Assembly (NCBI GenBank): GCA_031400005.1
Contig: JANNPJ010000203.1
Location: 1-28,540 of the forward strand
DNA length: 28,540 nt
Direction: 5' to 3'
From: JANNPJ01 sp031400005
Lineage (GTDB): Bacteria > Actinomycetota > Actinomycetes > Actinomycetales > Kineosporiaceae
Shown: positions 22,167-28,540 of the stretch, piece after piece
Position numbering within the stretch: the first letter of the stretch is position 1
Layout: every line of letters begins with the position of its first letter
Position numbers and translations under genes: made by a program
The notes under the pieces: generated by a model
The model's input: the letters and a program-made list of their open reading frames with translations, nothing else
The model's database searches: none
What the model was told of the DNA's origin: nothing

Positions 22167-22179
22167 CCGCGACTGCGGT

Positions 22180-22210
22180 AGGACGGCAATTCAGTGGCAG
22201 CTGCCGTCCT
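22180..22210 (-). terminator. hairpin overlapping the amine oxidase stop codon
   Basis: AGGACGGCA (22180-22188) pairs with TGCCGTCCT (22202-22210); the loop holds the amine oxidase TGA (22191-22193). It is probably the first half of a two-part terminator with the hairpin at 22135-22166. Confidence 0.5.
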
Positions 22211-24149
22211 GGGCGGCGGTGGGTCGGCTGGCCGAGGCAGGTACATCGAGCGCGGGGTTGCGGTCGAAGAAGCCAAAAGGCTTGAGCCAGAAGGACACCG
22301 TGTCGGCCGGCATCACCGGCCAGTCCTCCGGTCGGGTGACGTGATGGATGCCGAAGACATACCAGAGCACGATATCGACGTCCTCAATCGACCGGTCAGC
22401 CGCCGTCCAATCGGGCAGTCCCTGCCCACCCGGGCTGCCTGCACCGAGCCCCAGTGTCGGAAACTCACCGCACGGCCAGCGTTCCTGATCGGAGAACGGC
22501 GTCACCCACACCGAGTGCGCGATCGCGCCGGCTCGGGCCAGCACCGGTGACGTGGGATCAAACATCGCCGGAATGCTGGCGCCCGGCACCAACTTGTATC
22601 CGACCGGGGTGCCAAGGCCGTTGCGAACCCGGTCGTTGAGCACTTTCCACGACCGCTGGCTGGCCCAGTCGTGGTCCTGAATTCCTTCGATCTCGCTGCG
22701 CAGTGGGGTGTTTCGAGCAACGAGGGCAAGGCCGTGCGGGTTGTCGGCGGCAATCGGCAGGGCCTCGGTGTGGGATTCGTAGACCGTGTTTGATTCGCCG
22801 TCCACATCCAGGTCGAGACGGGCGATGATGAAATGCTGGTGAAAGGGCGCGTACGTCTGATGATCGACAACGGTCCCGTACGGCGGCGCCGGATCCCCGG
22901 CGGCGAACCGAGTGGTGACCATGATCCCGGTGGCCCGAACCTCGGACTCGATCGAGCCATCCTGGTAAAACCGCCAGTAGACCAGGTATTCGTAGTTGGC
23001 CACGGTGACGTGGAACGACACCACCAGCCGGCGCATCCGCCGAACCTCGGCGCCGCTGACCGAATCGACGTGCTTCCAGAGGACGGCGTTGTCCTCCTCA
23101 TGGATGCAGATGGCGTTCTCGATCGGATACGGCGTCCCATGTGAATCATGCAGAACAGCATCCAGATAACGGATTTCACCAAGGCAGTCACACCCCAGCT
23201 TCAGCGAGGTGGTCATGAAACCCAGCCCCCACTCGCCGATATCGAAGGCGGTCCGGCGGTAGTGATCCGGTGTCGGATCGCGATACGGCACGACCATCTC
23301 GGCGAACGACAGCCGGTGGGCTATCGGGCGTAGCCGCGGTCCGTCCACCGAGTGTGGGTCCTGATAGCCCACGGTGTGCAGGACCAGGCCTTCGCGGTAG
23401 TTGAAGCCGATGCGCAGTTGCCAGTTCTGCCAGCTGAGCAGGTTTCCCTCAAGCGTGAACGACACTCCGTCCGGCTGTTCGATCTGCAGCGGGGCGAGCT
23501 CACGCGAGGGCAGCCCGGTCAACGCCGGCAGGTACTCGCCCCGCACCGGCGGCTCGACGGTCGGCTCGCGCTCGTCGTCCTCCAGTTCGACCAGCACCAT
23601 CCGGTTCAGGTCGACGATCGGGTGCAGCCCGCCGACGGGGTTCGCGTAGGGATTTCCGTCCGGGGTGCTGCGCAGCCAGACATCACCCCAGCCGATCCGC
23701 AGGCCGCGGTGACGCTCCGGCACCAGTGCCGCGCCGTAGGCCCAGACGTCCACCAGGACCAGGCTGAGGTCGGTGATCCCGCGACGCTGCAACGCCTCGA
23801 TCAGCTCCGGCGTGCCGCGGACGAACGCGTCGCACTCGTGCCACTCGTCCACCGTCAGGTTCGGTTGGATGCCGGGCAGCGGTTCCCAGGAGACCAGTCG
23901 CTCCTCGGTCAGCGAAACCACGGCGCGGTAAGCCAGGCCGTCCGCCCGGTTCCAGACCACAATGGTCGCCATCCGCCGGATCTCATCGCCCGGGGTGAAC
24001 GCCGCCACCTCGGCCTTGGTCGGCTCGAGGAGTTCGATCGAGGCGTACCGCCACCCGTCCCCGACTCCCTGAGCAGCGGAAACTACCTGGACGACGGCGC
24101 GGAACTCGTCGGCGGACAGCGGGTCGAGCGGGTGAGCGAGGGATATCAT
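22191..24149 (-). CDS. copper-containing primary-amine oxidase (TPQ enzyme)
   Basis: A 652-residue enzyme that oxidises primary amines to aldehydes, ammonia and hydrogen peroxide. The cofactor site is ANYEYLVYW, where the Tyr in N-Y-E (residue 386) becomes topaquinone. The catalytic-base segment is RDPTPDHYRRTAFDIGEWGLG-like, about 85 residues earlier. Copper ligands are FHQHF (His437, His439) and the HH of GIHHVTRPEDWPVMP (602-603). The N-terminal HPLDPLSADEFRAV is also typical. No signal peptide is seen, so it is probably cytoplasmic, as in Arthrobacter phenethylamine and histamine oxidases. ATG 24149 has AGGGG 7 bases upstream; a longer frame to 24212 runs into the divergent epimerase gene. 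No amine transporter or aldehyde dehydrogenase lies adjacent. Confidence 0.94.
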   Translation of the reverse strand: MISLAHPLDPLSADEFRAVVQVVSAAQGVGDGWRYASIELLEPTKAEVAAFTPGDEIRRMATIVVWNRADGLAYRAVVSLTEERLVSWEPLPGIQPNLTVDEWHECDAFVRGTPELIEALQRRGITDLSLVLVDVWAYGAALVPERHRGLRIGWGDVWLRSTPDGNPYANPVGGLHPIVDLNRMVLVELEDDEREPTVEPPVRGEYLPALTGLPSRELAPLQIEQPDGVSFTLEGNLLSWQNWQLRIGFNYREGLVLHTVGYQDPHSVDGPRLRPIAHRLSFAEMVVPYRDPTPDHYRRTAFDIGEWGLGFMTTSLKLGCDCLGEIRYLDAVLHDSHGTPYPIENAICIHEEDNAVLWKHVDSVSGAEVRRMRRLVVSFHVTVANYEYLVYWRFYQDGSIESEVRATGIMVTTRFAAGDPAPPYGTVVDHQTYAPFHQHFIIARLDLDVDGESNTVYESHTEALPIAADNPHGLALVARNTPLRSEIEGIQDHDWASQRSWKVLNDRVRNGLGTPVGYKLVPGASIPAMFDPTSPVLARAGAIAHSVWVTPFSDQERWPCGEFPTLGLGAGSPGGQGLPDWTAADRSIEDVDIVLWYVFGIHHVTRPEDWPVMPADTVSFWLKPFGFFDRNPALDVPASASRPTAAQDGSCH

Positions 24150-24184
24150 CGTTGGCCCCTGCAGGGTTCTTGGGCGGTCATGTT

Positions 24185-24190
24185 TAGAGT
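24185..24190 (+). promoter_or_regulatory. -10 box (TAGAGT) of a leaderless promoter for the epimerase
   Basis: TAGAGT lies 5 bases before GTG 24196, with no Shine-Dalgarno. The box is within the 46-base gap separating the divergent amine oxidase and epimerase starts, so the two promoters must overlap or interleave. Confidence 0.5.
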
Positions 24191-24195
24191 GTCGG

Positions 24196-25296
24196 GTGAC
24201 ATCCTCCGGCATCGCCTACACGAATCAGCCCTTCGGAGTCACCGCGGCCGGTGAGTCGGTCCAGCGGTGGACGATGGACGACGGTGACATCGCCGTCGGA
24301 GTGCTCAGTCTGGGGGGGATAATCCAGTCCCTCGAGGTGCGCGATGCCGCCGGTGAGCGGGTCGACGTCGTGCTCGGTTTCGACGACGTGGCCGGGTACC
24401 AGAACACCAAAACCTTCGCCGGGGCGCTGATCGGGCGGCTGGCCAACCGGCTCGCGGACAGCCGGTTCACCCTCGATGGGGTGGAGTACTCGGTGGTCCC
24501 GAACGAGGGCACGAACGCGTTGCACGGTGGGCTGGACGGTTTCCACCGGCGGATCTGGGCGATCGAGCCGTACACCGAGGTGGACGCCGGAACGGACGCC
24601 GGCAGCGACGCCCCCGGAGAAGGGCTGCGGTTGCGACTGGTCAGCCCGGACGGCGACCAGGGCTTCCCCGGTCAGCTCGACGTGACCGTCGACTACCTGC
24701 TGGTTCCCGGGCAGCGCCGATTGAAGATCAATTATCACGCGATCACGGACAAGCCCACCGTCGTCAACCTGACCCACCATGCCTACTTCAATCTGGCCGG
24801 ATCGCGGCCGGTAGGGACGGAGACCAGCCCGACTCTGGACGGCCAGCAACTCCAGGTCGCCGCGGCGCACTACACCCCGGTGGACGATCGCTTGTTGCCC
24901 TCCGGTGAGCACGCGCACACCGTCGGGACGTCGTTCGACCTGCGTGAGCCGAAGCCGCTGGACTTTCTCAGCCTTGACCACAACCTGATCGTCGGCGATG
25001 GGTTACCGGTTCCGGCGGGACAGCCGCTGCGCTGGGCCGCCGCCTTGGAGTGCCCCGCGAGCGGGCTCCGGATGGAGGTACTCAGCACCGAGCCGGGGAT
25101 CCAGGTGTACACCGGTGGCGGGCTGGATGGTTCCGAGGTCGGCAAGGGCAAGGTCGCCTATCAGAAGGGCGCCGGAATCTGCCTGGAAACCCAGCACTTC
25201 CCGGACGCGCCGAACCACCCGGAGTTCCCCAGCACCACCCTGCGGCCCGGCCAGGAGTACCTCAGCCGCACCGAATGGCGATTCACAGCGAGCTGA
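24196..25296 (+). CDS. galM: aldose 1-epimerase (galactose mutarotase)
   Basis: A 366-residue cytoplasmic enzyme that interconverts alpha and beta anomers of aldohexoses such as galactose and glucose. Catalytic residues are visible: His110 in NALHGGLDGF, the THHAYFNLAG motif (His194-195) and the general base Glu331 in CLETQHFPDAPNHPEFP. The substrate Arg motif is GRLANRLA (GRYANRIA in many relatives). DGDQGFPGQLDVTVDYLL and YTGGGLDG are also conserved. An insertion rich in Asp/Gly (TEVDAGTDAGSDAPGEG) sits before the central strand. It starts at GTG with a -10 box 5 bases upstream. No Leloir-pathway genes (galK, galT, galE) are nearby. It is convergent with the HxlR gene, which ends 5 bases away. 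Confidence 0.93.
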   Translation: MTSSGIAYTNQPFGVTAAGESVQRWTMDDGDIAVGVLSLGGIIQSLEVRDAAGERVDVVLGFDDVAGYQNTKTFAGALIGRLANRLADSRFTLDGVEYSVVPNEGTNALHGGLDGFHRRIWAIEPYTEVDAGTDAGSDAPGEGLRLRLVSPDGDQGFPGQLDVTVDYLLVPGQRRLKINYHAITDKPTVVNLTHHAYFNLAGSRPVGTETSPTLDGQQLQVAAAHYTPVDDRLLPSGEHAHTVGTSFDLREPKPLDFLSLDHNLIVGDGLPVPAGQPLRWAAALECPASGLRMEVLSTEPGIQVYTGGGLDGSEVGKGKVAYQKGAGICLETQHFPDAPNHPEFPSTTLRPGQEYLSRTEWRFTAS

Positions 25297-25301
25297 GTCG
25301 C

Positions 25302-25775
25302 TCACTCCGTCGCTACCGGGCCGGACAGCGTCCAGTCCGGGTTCTGCGCTGTCTGGGTCAGGTCTCGGTCGTGGATCTCGCGTCCGCAGTGCCGGCAGAT
25401 CCAGGCCGGGTTCAGTTCGTGCCCGCAGTCGTGTTCGAGGACCAGCGGCCGGTCGTCGCGGGCCCACCGATCGCCCCACAGCATCAGGGCCTGCAGTACC
25501 GGCTGGAGTTCCCGGCCGGCCGGGGTGAGGACGTACTCGAACCGGGCGGGCCGATCCTGGTACTGGCGGCGTTCGACCACTCCGGCGGCCTGCAGAGCTT
25601 TCAGCCGGGCGGCGATCCGATCCCGGGGGGCACCGGTGTTCCGGGCGATCTCGTCGAACCGGCGATTGCCGAGCTGGATCTCGCGAATCGCCAGCAGGGA
25701 CCAGCGCTCGCCCACCATCTGCAGGGCTGAAGCCATCGAGCAAGGGCGGCCCGGTAAGTGCGGAAGCGCGTCCAT
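25302..25775 (-). CDS. HxlR-family transcriptional regulator with C-terminal zinc-ribbon-like tail
   Basis: A 157-residue regulator. The winged helix-turn-helix follows the HxlR pattern: PCSMASALQMVGERWSLLAI, then GNRRFDEIARNTGAPRDRIA, RLKALQAAGVVERRQYQDRP and FEYVLTPAGRELQPVLQAL. The Cys in PCS is the position of the redox-active Cys in some relatives. After the domain there is a tail with Cys/His pairs (EHDCGHELNPAWICRHCGREI) that could bind zinc. ATG 25775 is preferred since the domain begins soon after; an in-frame ATG at 25814 gives 13 more residues, and neither has a clear ribosome site. It is divergent from the Gfo/Idh/MocA gene, which is a plausible target. Confidence 0.88.
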   Translation of the reverse strand: MDALPHLPGRPCSMASALQMVGERWSLLAIREIQLGNRRFDEIARNTGAPRDRIAARLKALQAAGVVERRQYQDRPARFEYVLTPAGRELQPVLQALMLWGDRWARDDRPLVLEHDCGHELNPAWICRHCGREIHDRDLTQTAQNPDWTLSGPVATE

Positions 25776-25835
25776 GCACACAGGTTGCCATTCCGAACTA
25801 ACATTGGCGAACATCCGCTGACCCCCAACAAGCCA

Positions 25836-25859
25836 GTGGTTACGTAATCACCCTAAGCT
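25836..25859 (+). promoter_or_regulatory. operator-like palindrome plus -10 box before the Gfo/Idh/MocA gene
   Basis: GTG-G-TTACGTAA-T-CAC (25836-25851) is a near-perfect 16-bp palindrome with one mismatched pair. It ends 2 bases before TAAGCT (25854-25859), itself 8 bases before ATG 25868. Its position between -35 and -10 is typical of a repressor site. The HxlR protein encoded divergently, or the GntR protein downstream, are candidates. Confidence 0.5.
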
Positions 25860-25867
25860 GGGGTGCC

Positions 25868-26926
25868 ATGACCGCACTCGGCACGGGGGCCAAGGGATCA
25901 GGCACGCATTCCGGCACTGTGCGCTGGGGTGTGGTCGGGACTGGTGGCATCGCGGCGAAGTTCGTGGCCGACCTTGCGCTGCTGCCGGACGCCGAGGTGG
26001 TGGCCGTCGGTTCGCGTAGCGCGGACTCAGCAGCCGACTTCGGCAAACGGTTCCAGATCGACCGACAGCACGCCTCGTACGCCGACCTGGTCGCTGATCC
26101 GGAGATTGACGCCGTCTACATCGCCACCCCGCACCCCTTCCATGCCGAGCACGCCTTGCAAGCCATCGCCGCCGGAAAACCGGTGCTGGTGGAGAAACCG
26201 TTCGCGATGAACGCAGGTGAGGCCCGCAGAGTCGTCGAGGCGGCTCGGGCCGCCAACGTGTTCTGCATGGAAGCGATGTGGACCCGCTTCCTGCCGCACA
26301 TGATCCGGCTCCGCGAACTGCTCGCCCAAGGCGAACTGGGCGAGATCCTCGCGGTGTCGGCCGACCAGGGCATGCGGTTCGAGCCGGATCCGCAGCATCG
26401 ACTGTTCGCTCCCGAACTCGGTGGCGGAGCCCTGCTCGACCTGGGGATCTACCCGTTCTCGTTCGCCTCCATGGTGCTCGGCGTGCCGGAAACCGTGCGT
26501 GCCAGCGCTACTGCCGCCTTCACCGGCGTCGACCAGACCACCTCGGCGGTCCTGACGTATTCGGGCGGTGCCCACGCCGTCCTGACCTGTACCTCGGCAG
26601 CCAGCACTCCGATGCGCGCCTGGGTGGCTGGCACCCTGGCGCGCATCGAGATCGACCGGCCCTGGTATCAGGCGTCGTCCTTCACCCTGACCCGGGCGGA
26701 CGGCAGTTCCGAGCGCTATGAAACGCCGTCCGGGGTGGTTCAGGACCTCGCCCATGGCCGGGCCAAAGGAATGCGGTTCGAAGCCGCCGAGATGGGTCGC
26801 TGCCTGCGGGCGGGGCTGCTGGAGAGCCCGGTGATGCCGCTCGACGAGACGGTCTCGATTTTGGGCACGCTGGACGAGGTCCGTGACCAGATCGGCCTGA
26901 ACTACTCGACCAGGCTCGGCCGCTGA
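25868..26926 (+). CDS. Gfo/Idh/MocA family NAD(P)-dependent oxidoreductase
   Basis: A 352-residue sugar- or dihydrodiol-dehydrogenase-like protein. The Rossmann domain begins WGVVGTGGIAAKFVADL (20-36) and continues DAVYIATPHPFHAEHALQAI. The catalytic Lys110 lies in LVEKPFAMN. The C-terminal substrate domain begins near 125 (FCMEAMWTRFLPH), with LGGGALLDLGIYPFSF carrying the Asp and following Tyr where most sugar dehydrogenases have D-x-G-x-H. Tyr in place of His is typical of the glucose-fructose oxidoreductase and dimeric dihydrodiol dehydrogenase branch. The first 17 residues are a non-conserved Gly/Thr tail; a leaderless -10 box supports this ATG. It is convergent with the GntR gene 4 bases away. 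Confidence 0.9.
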   Translation: MTALGTGAKGSGTHSGTVRWGVVGTGGIAAKFVADLALLPDAEVVAVGSRSADSAADFGKRFQIDRQHASYADLVADPEIDAVYIATPHPFHAEHALQAIAAGKPVLVEKPFAMNAGEARRVVEAARAANVFCMEAMWTRFLPHMIRLRELLAQGELGEILAVSADQGMRFEPDPQHRLFAPELGGGALLDLGIYPFSFASMVLGVPETVRASATAAFTGVDQTTSAVLTYSGGAHAVLTCTSAASTPMRAWVAGTLARIEIDRPWYQASSFTLTRADGSSERYETPSGVVQDLAHGRAKGMRFEAAEMGRCLRAGLLESPVMPLDETVSILGTLDEVRDQIGLNYSTRLGR

Positions 26927-26930
26927 CTGC

Positions 26931-27578
26931 TCAGTCGAAGGGCAGGTTCTGCACGCAGAGCCGGTAGTCGGAGTAGATCTGCCGGTACCGGCTGAGGGCG
27001 CCGAGTCGGTCACCCGCTTCGAGTCGCTCGAGGGTCTCGCGGTAGCCGTCCAGCCAGACGGCCCAGACCCGGTTGTCCGGGGTAAGCGCAAGGATCCGCA
27101 GGGTTCTTGCTACCACGAGGTCGATGTGAGTCTGAAGCTCGCGGTTGCCACTGGCCTCGGTGATCGTGCTGCTGAACCTGGCCCCGACCTCGGCGGCTGA
27201 GGTGACATCTCCGCGCCGGAGGCTCTCGTCGAACTCCCGATACTGCCTGCGTAGCGTCGTCAGGTCACCCTGCGTCAGGTTGTTCATGCCCCACTCGAAA
27301 CCGGCAGAGGTCAGAGTGGCCATCACATCGATCAGGTCGAGCGCGTTCTTTCGGGTCACGTGGGTGACCCGTCGAGTGCGGTTCGGGGCGACGTCGATCA
27401 GGCCCTCGGCCGCTAGTTGGGCGATTGCTTCACGGACGGGTGTGATGCTGAGGCCGACCCTGGCGGCTACCTCGGCGTCCTTCAGGACGCTGCCAGGTGT
27501 CAGCTTGCCGTTGACGATCTCGGTGCGCAGTTGCTGCAGCACCGCTTCCTTGCGAGTGACAGGTAAGGCGTAGGACAT
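26931..27578 (-). CDS. GntR-family (FadR/FCD) transcriptional regulator
   Basis: A 215-residue regulator. The winged helix-turn-helix (about 9-75) reads LRTEIVNGKLTPGSVLKDAE, VAARVGLSITPVREAIAQL and EGLIDVAPNRTRRV. The FCD effector domain follows (80-205). In most FCD proteins the segment F-H-x-x-I-x-x-A-S-G-N supplies a metal His; here it is RFSSTITEASGN, with Ser in that place, so the usual zinc site seems incomplete and the effector may bind differently. GGGGAG lies 7 bases before ATG 27578, and TTGACA (27630-27625) is a good -35. It is divergent from murL and convergent with the Gfo/Idh/MocA gene; either neighbour may be its target. Confidence 0.88.
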   Translation of the reverse strand: MSYALPVTRKEAVLQQLRTEIVNGKLTPGSVLKDAEVAARVGLSITPVREAIAQLAAEGLIDVAPNRTRRVTHVTRKNALDLIDVMATLTSAGFEWGMNNLTQGDLTTLRRQYREFDESLRRGDVTSAAEVGARFSSTITEASGNRELQTHIDLVVARTLRILALTPDNRVWAVWLDGYRETLERLEAGDRLGALSRYRQIYSDYRLCVQNLPFD

Positions 27579-27624
27579 ACAAAGGCTCCCCGGTGTGACG
27601 TGCTTCTCCCTCGATCATCGTAGG

Positions 27625-27655
27625 TGTCAAGCGCCGTACGGGGGGGACTTACAGT
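27625..27655. promoter_or_regulatory. divergent promoter elements between the GntR and murL genes
   Basis: On the minus strand TTGACA (27630-27625) is a consensus -35 for the GntR gene, although no good -10 follows at 17 bases. On the plus strand TACAGT (27650-27655) fits a -10 for murL, giving a leader of about 40 bases to GTG 27700. The GC-run GTACGGGGGGG separates them. Confidence 0.4.
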
Positions 27656-27699
27656 GGAGCCCGCAACACACGATGTCCGGACCACCGAGGAGTGCCCCA

Positions 27700-28540
27700 G
27701 TGAGTGTGGACGCGCGGCGCGCCCTGCGCTTCGAGTACGTCGGCTTTGACCTGGACCCGGATCTGAACCGGGTGACCTGCCACTATCGGCTGGAGGGCTT
27801 GGCCGGGTCGGACTCGATCCGGGATTTCCACGAGGTCATCTCGTTTCCGGGCGGTGGTGATTGGACGCAGCCTGCAGTCGCGGAAGCGGCCCGGTTGCTG
27901 TTCCTGTTGACCGGGGTGTCGTACTACAAGGCCGCTGCACCTGCTCTGATCGATCTCGGGACGACCGCGCTGACCGCCACTGAGCTGCTGTTCCTGCGCG
28001 CGTACTACCTGGAGGGCCTCGGCGAGTTCGGTTACCGCAACGGCCTCGACCTTTCAGACCTGAAGTTCGAGACGCAGACCCTGGAGCGGCCCGGCCCGGT
28101 CGGGTATCGGCCGACCGACGGCCGGCCCTTGATCCCGTTCGGTGGAGGCGTCGACTCCATCGTCTCCGTGGAACTGATCCGGAAGCGGGTGGACGACGCC
28201 GCCCTGTTCGTCGTCAACCGTCCCGGCGACCGGTTCGACGCGATCGAGGAGCCGGCTCGAGTCACCGGGCTGCCCGTCGTCCGGGCCGATCGGGAGATCG
28301 ACGAGCAGGTGCTGCGCTCGGTGGAGCTCGGGTTCCTCAACGGTCATGTCCCGGTGACTGGCATCATCTCGGCGATCGCCGTGCTGGCCGCGGTGCTCGA
28401 AGGTCGCGACGCCGTGGCCACTCCGTCCTTGATAGCCAGCGAAAATCACGGTTCCGCTGGCGGCCGCCATGATCGGGTTCCCTTTTGTTTTCGCTCCAAA
28501 AGCCACACTAATTCGGTGCGCCTTGGAATAAGGAGCAAAC
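27700..28540 (+). CDS. murL: UDP-MurNAc-L-Ala-L-Glu epimerase (MurL-like), 3' end replaced
   Basis: GTG 27700 has GAGGAG (27687-27692) 7 bases upstream; ATG 27673 is an in-frame alternative. The protein begins RRALRFEYVGFDLDPDLNRV and contains FHEVISFPGGG, LTGVSYYKAAAPALI, YYLEGLGEFGYRNGLDLSDL, the PP-loop-type LIPFGGGVDSIVSVELI, and FLNGHVPVTGIISAIAVLAA. I recognise this as the MurL family, which epimerises the terminal L-Glu of UDP-MurNAc-L-Ala-L-Glu and so supplies D-Glu to peptidoglycan without glutamate racemase. After GRDAVA (about base 28420) the expected continuation is lost. The frame stays open to base 28540 but encodes unrelated SLIASENHGSAGGRHDR and beyond. The protein is incomplete here: a chimeric or disrupted 3' end. 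No murD2 partner is in the window. Confidence 0.72.
   Translation, partial: MSVDARRALRFEYVGFDLDPDLNRVTCHYRLEGLAGSDSIRDFHEVISFPGGGDWTQPAVAEAARLLFLLTGVSYYKAAAPALIDLGTTALTATELLFLRAYYLEGLGEFGYRNGLDLSDLKFETQTLERPGPVGYRPTDGRPLIPFGGGVDSIVSVELIRKRVDDAALFVVNRPGDRFDAIEEPARVTGLPVVRADREIDEQVLRSVELGFLNGHVPVTGIISAIAVLAAVLEGRDAVATPSLIASENHGSAGGRHDRVPFCFRSKSHTNSVRLGIRSK
28426..28540 (-). pseudogene. M23-peptidase-like fragment at the window edge (foreign or chimeric DNA)
   Basis: Read on the minus strand from the window end, the frame gives SKAHRISVAFGAKTKGNPIM and AAASGTVIFAGYQG. The second half matches, from memory, the LytM/M23 endopeptidase core (KGTPIxAAASGTVIFAGYQGGYG). The HxxxD zinc motif that should lie between them is absent. 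The base composition is plainly less GC-rich than the rest of the window (runs such as CCCTTTTGTTTTCG and CTCCAAAAG). Similarity stops where murL similarity begins. No start or stop belongs to it inside the window. Confidence 0.35.

Noticed and set aside
24150..24212. N-terminal extension of the amine oxidase
   Set aside because: It would overlap the divergent epimerase start, and ATG 24149 has a ribosome site and a typical N-terminus.
1..28540. CRISPR arrays, tRNA or rRNA genes, riboswitches
   Set aside because: No regularly spaced repeats, no cloverleaf or rRNA-like segments and no recognisable riboswitch cores were seen; the only short tandem array (14612-14661) has no spacers.

Overview
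The window is high-GC DNA with the gene families, codon use and promoter style of an actinomycete (Actinomycetota). The signs are an F420/flavin-type luciferase-like oxidoreductase, a CysA2-type sulfurtransferase, a DUF3516 helicase, and many genes whose start codon lies 5-8 bases after a TANNNT -10 box (leaderless mRNAs). I cannot name a genus. No rRNA, tRNA or CRISPR array is visible.

Layout. 1-310: remnant of a luciferase-like gene and a promoter with an inverted repeat around its -35. 332-4396 (+): sulfurtransferase, ADP-ribosylglycohydrolase-like protein, PlsC-like acyltransferase and a 14-TM drug exporter, separated by strong hairpins. 4465-7035 (-): large DEAD/DEAH helicase. 7141-8148 (-): orphan histidine kinase with a gutted GAF domain. 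8238-13587 (-): a sensor kinase/response regulator pair followed by an ABC ATPase/FtsX-type permease pair, with a perfect 16-bp palindrome between the pairs; this looks like a sensing-and-response module for the cell envelope. 13670-18857 (+): LLM oxidoreductase, an asymmetric heterodimeric ABC exporter (overlapping genes) and a Uma2 nuclease-like protein.

18858-21281 is a 2.4-kb composite mobile element bounded by 86-87-bp inverted copies of the 3' end of an IS701-family transposase gene and flanked by CTAA duplications; the left copy overlaps the Uma2 stop codon. It carries an internally deleted transposase, a solitary Tat/lipoprotein substrate-binding protein and a broken gene fragment. 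Just beyond it lies an 84-bp near-copy of part of the ABC exporter gene, about 3.5 kb from the original.

21499-27578 is ordinary chromosomal metabolism and regulation: a small membrane protein, a copper amine oxidase, a divergent aldose 1-epimerase, an HxlR regulator, a Gfo/Idh/MocA oxidoreductase and a GntR/FCD regulator. The window ends in a MurL-type UDP-MurNAc-dipeptide glutamate epimerase whose last ~115 bases are replaced by AT-richer DNA reading as an M23-peptidase-like fragment on the other strand. This is probably a chimeric contig end or a recombination junction.

I found no clearly new multi-gene system. The strongest leads are the composite element with its neighbouring 84-bp duplication, the palindrome-linked two-component/ABC module, and the interrupted murL.
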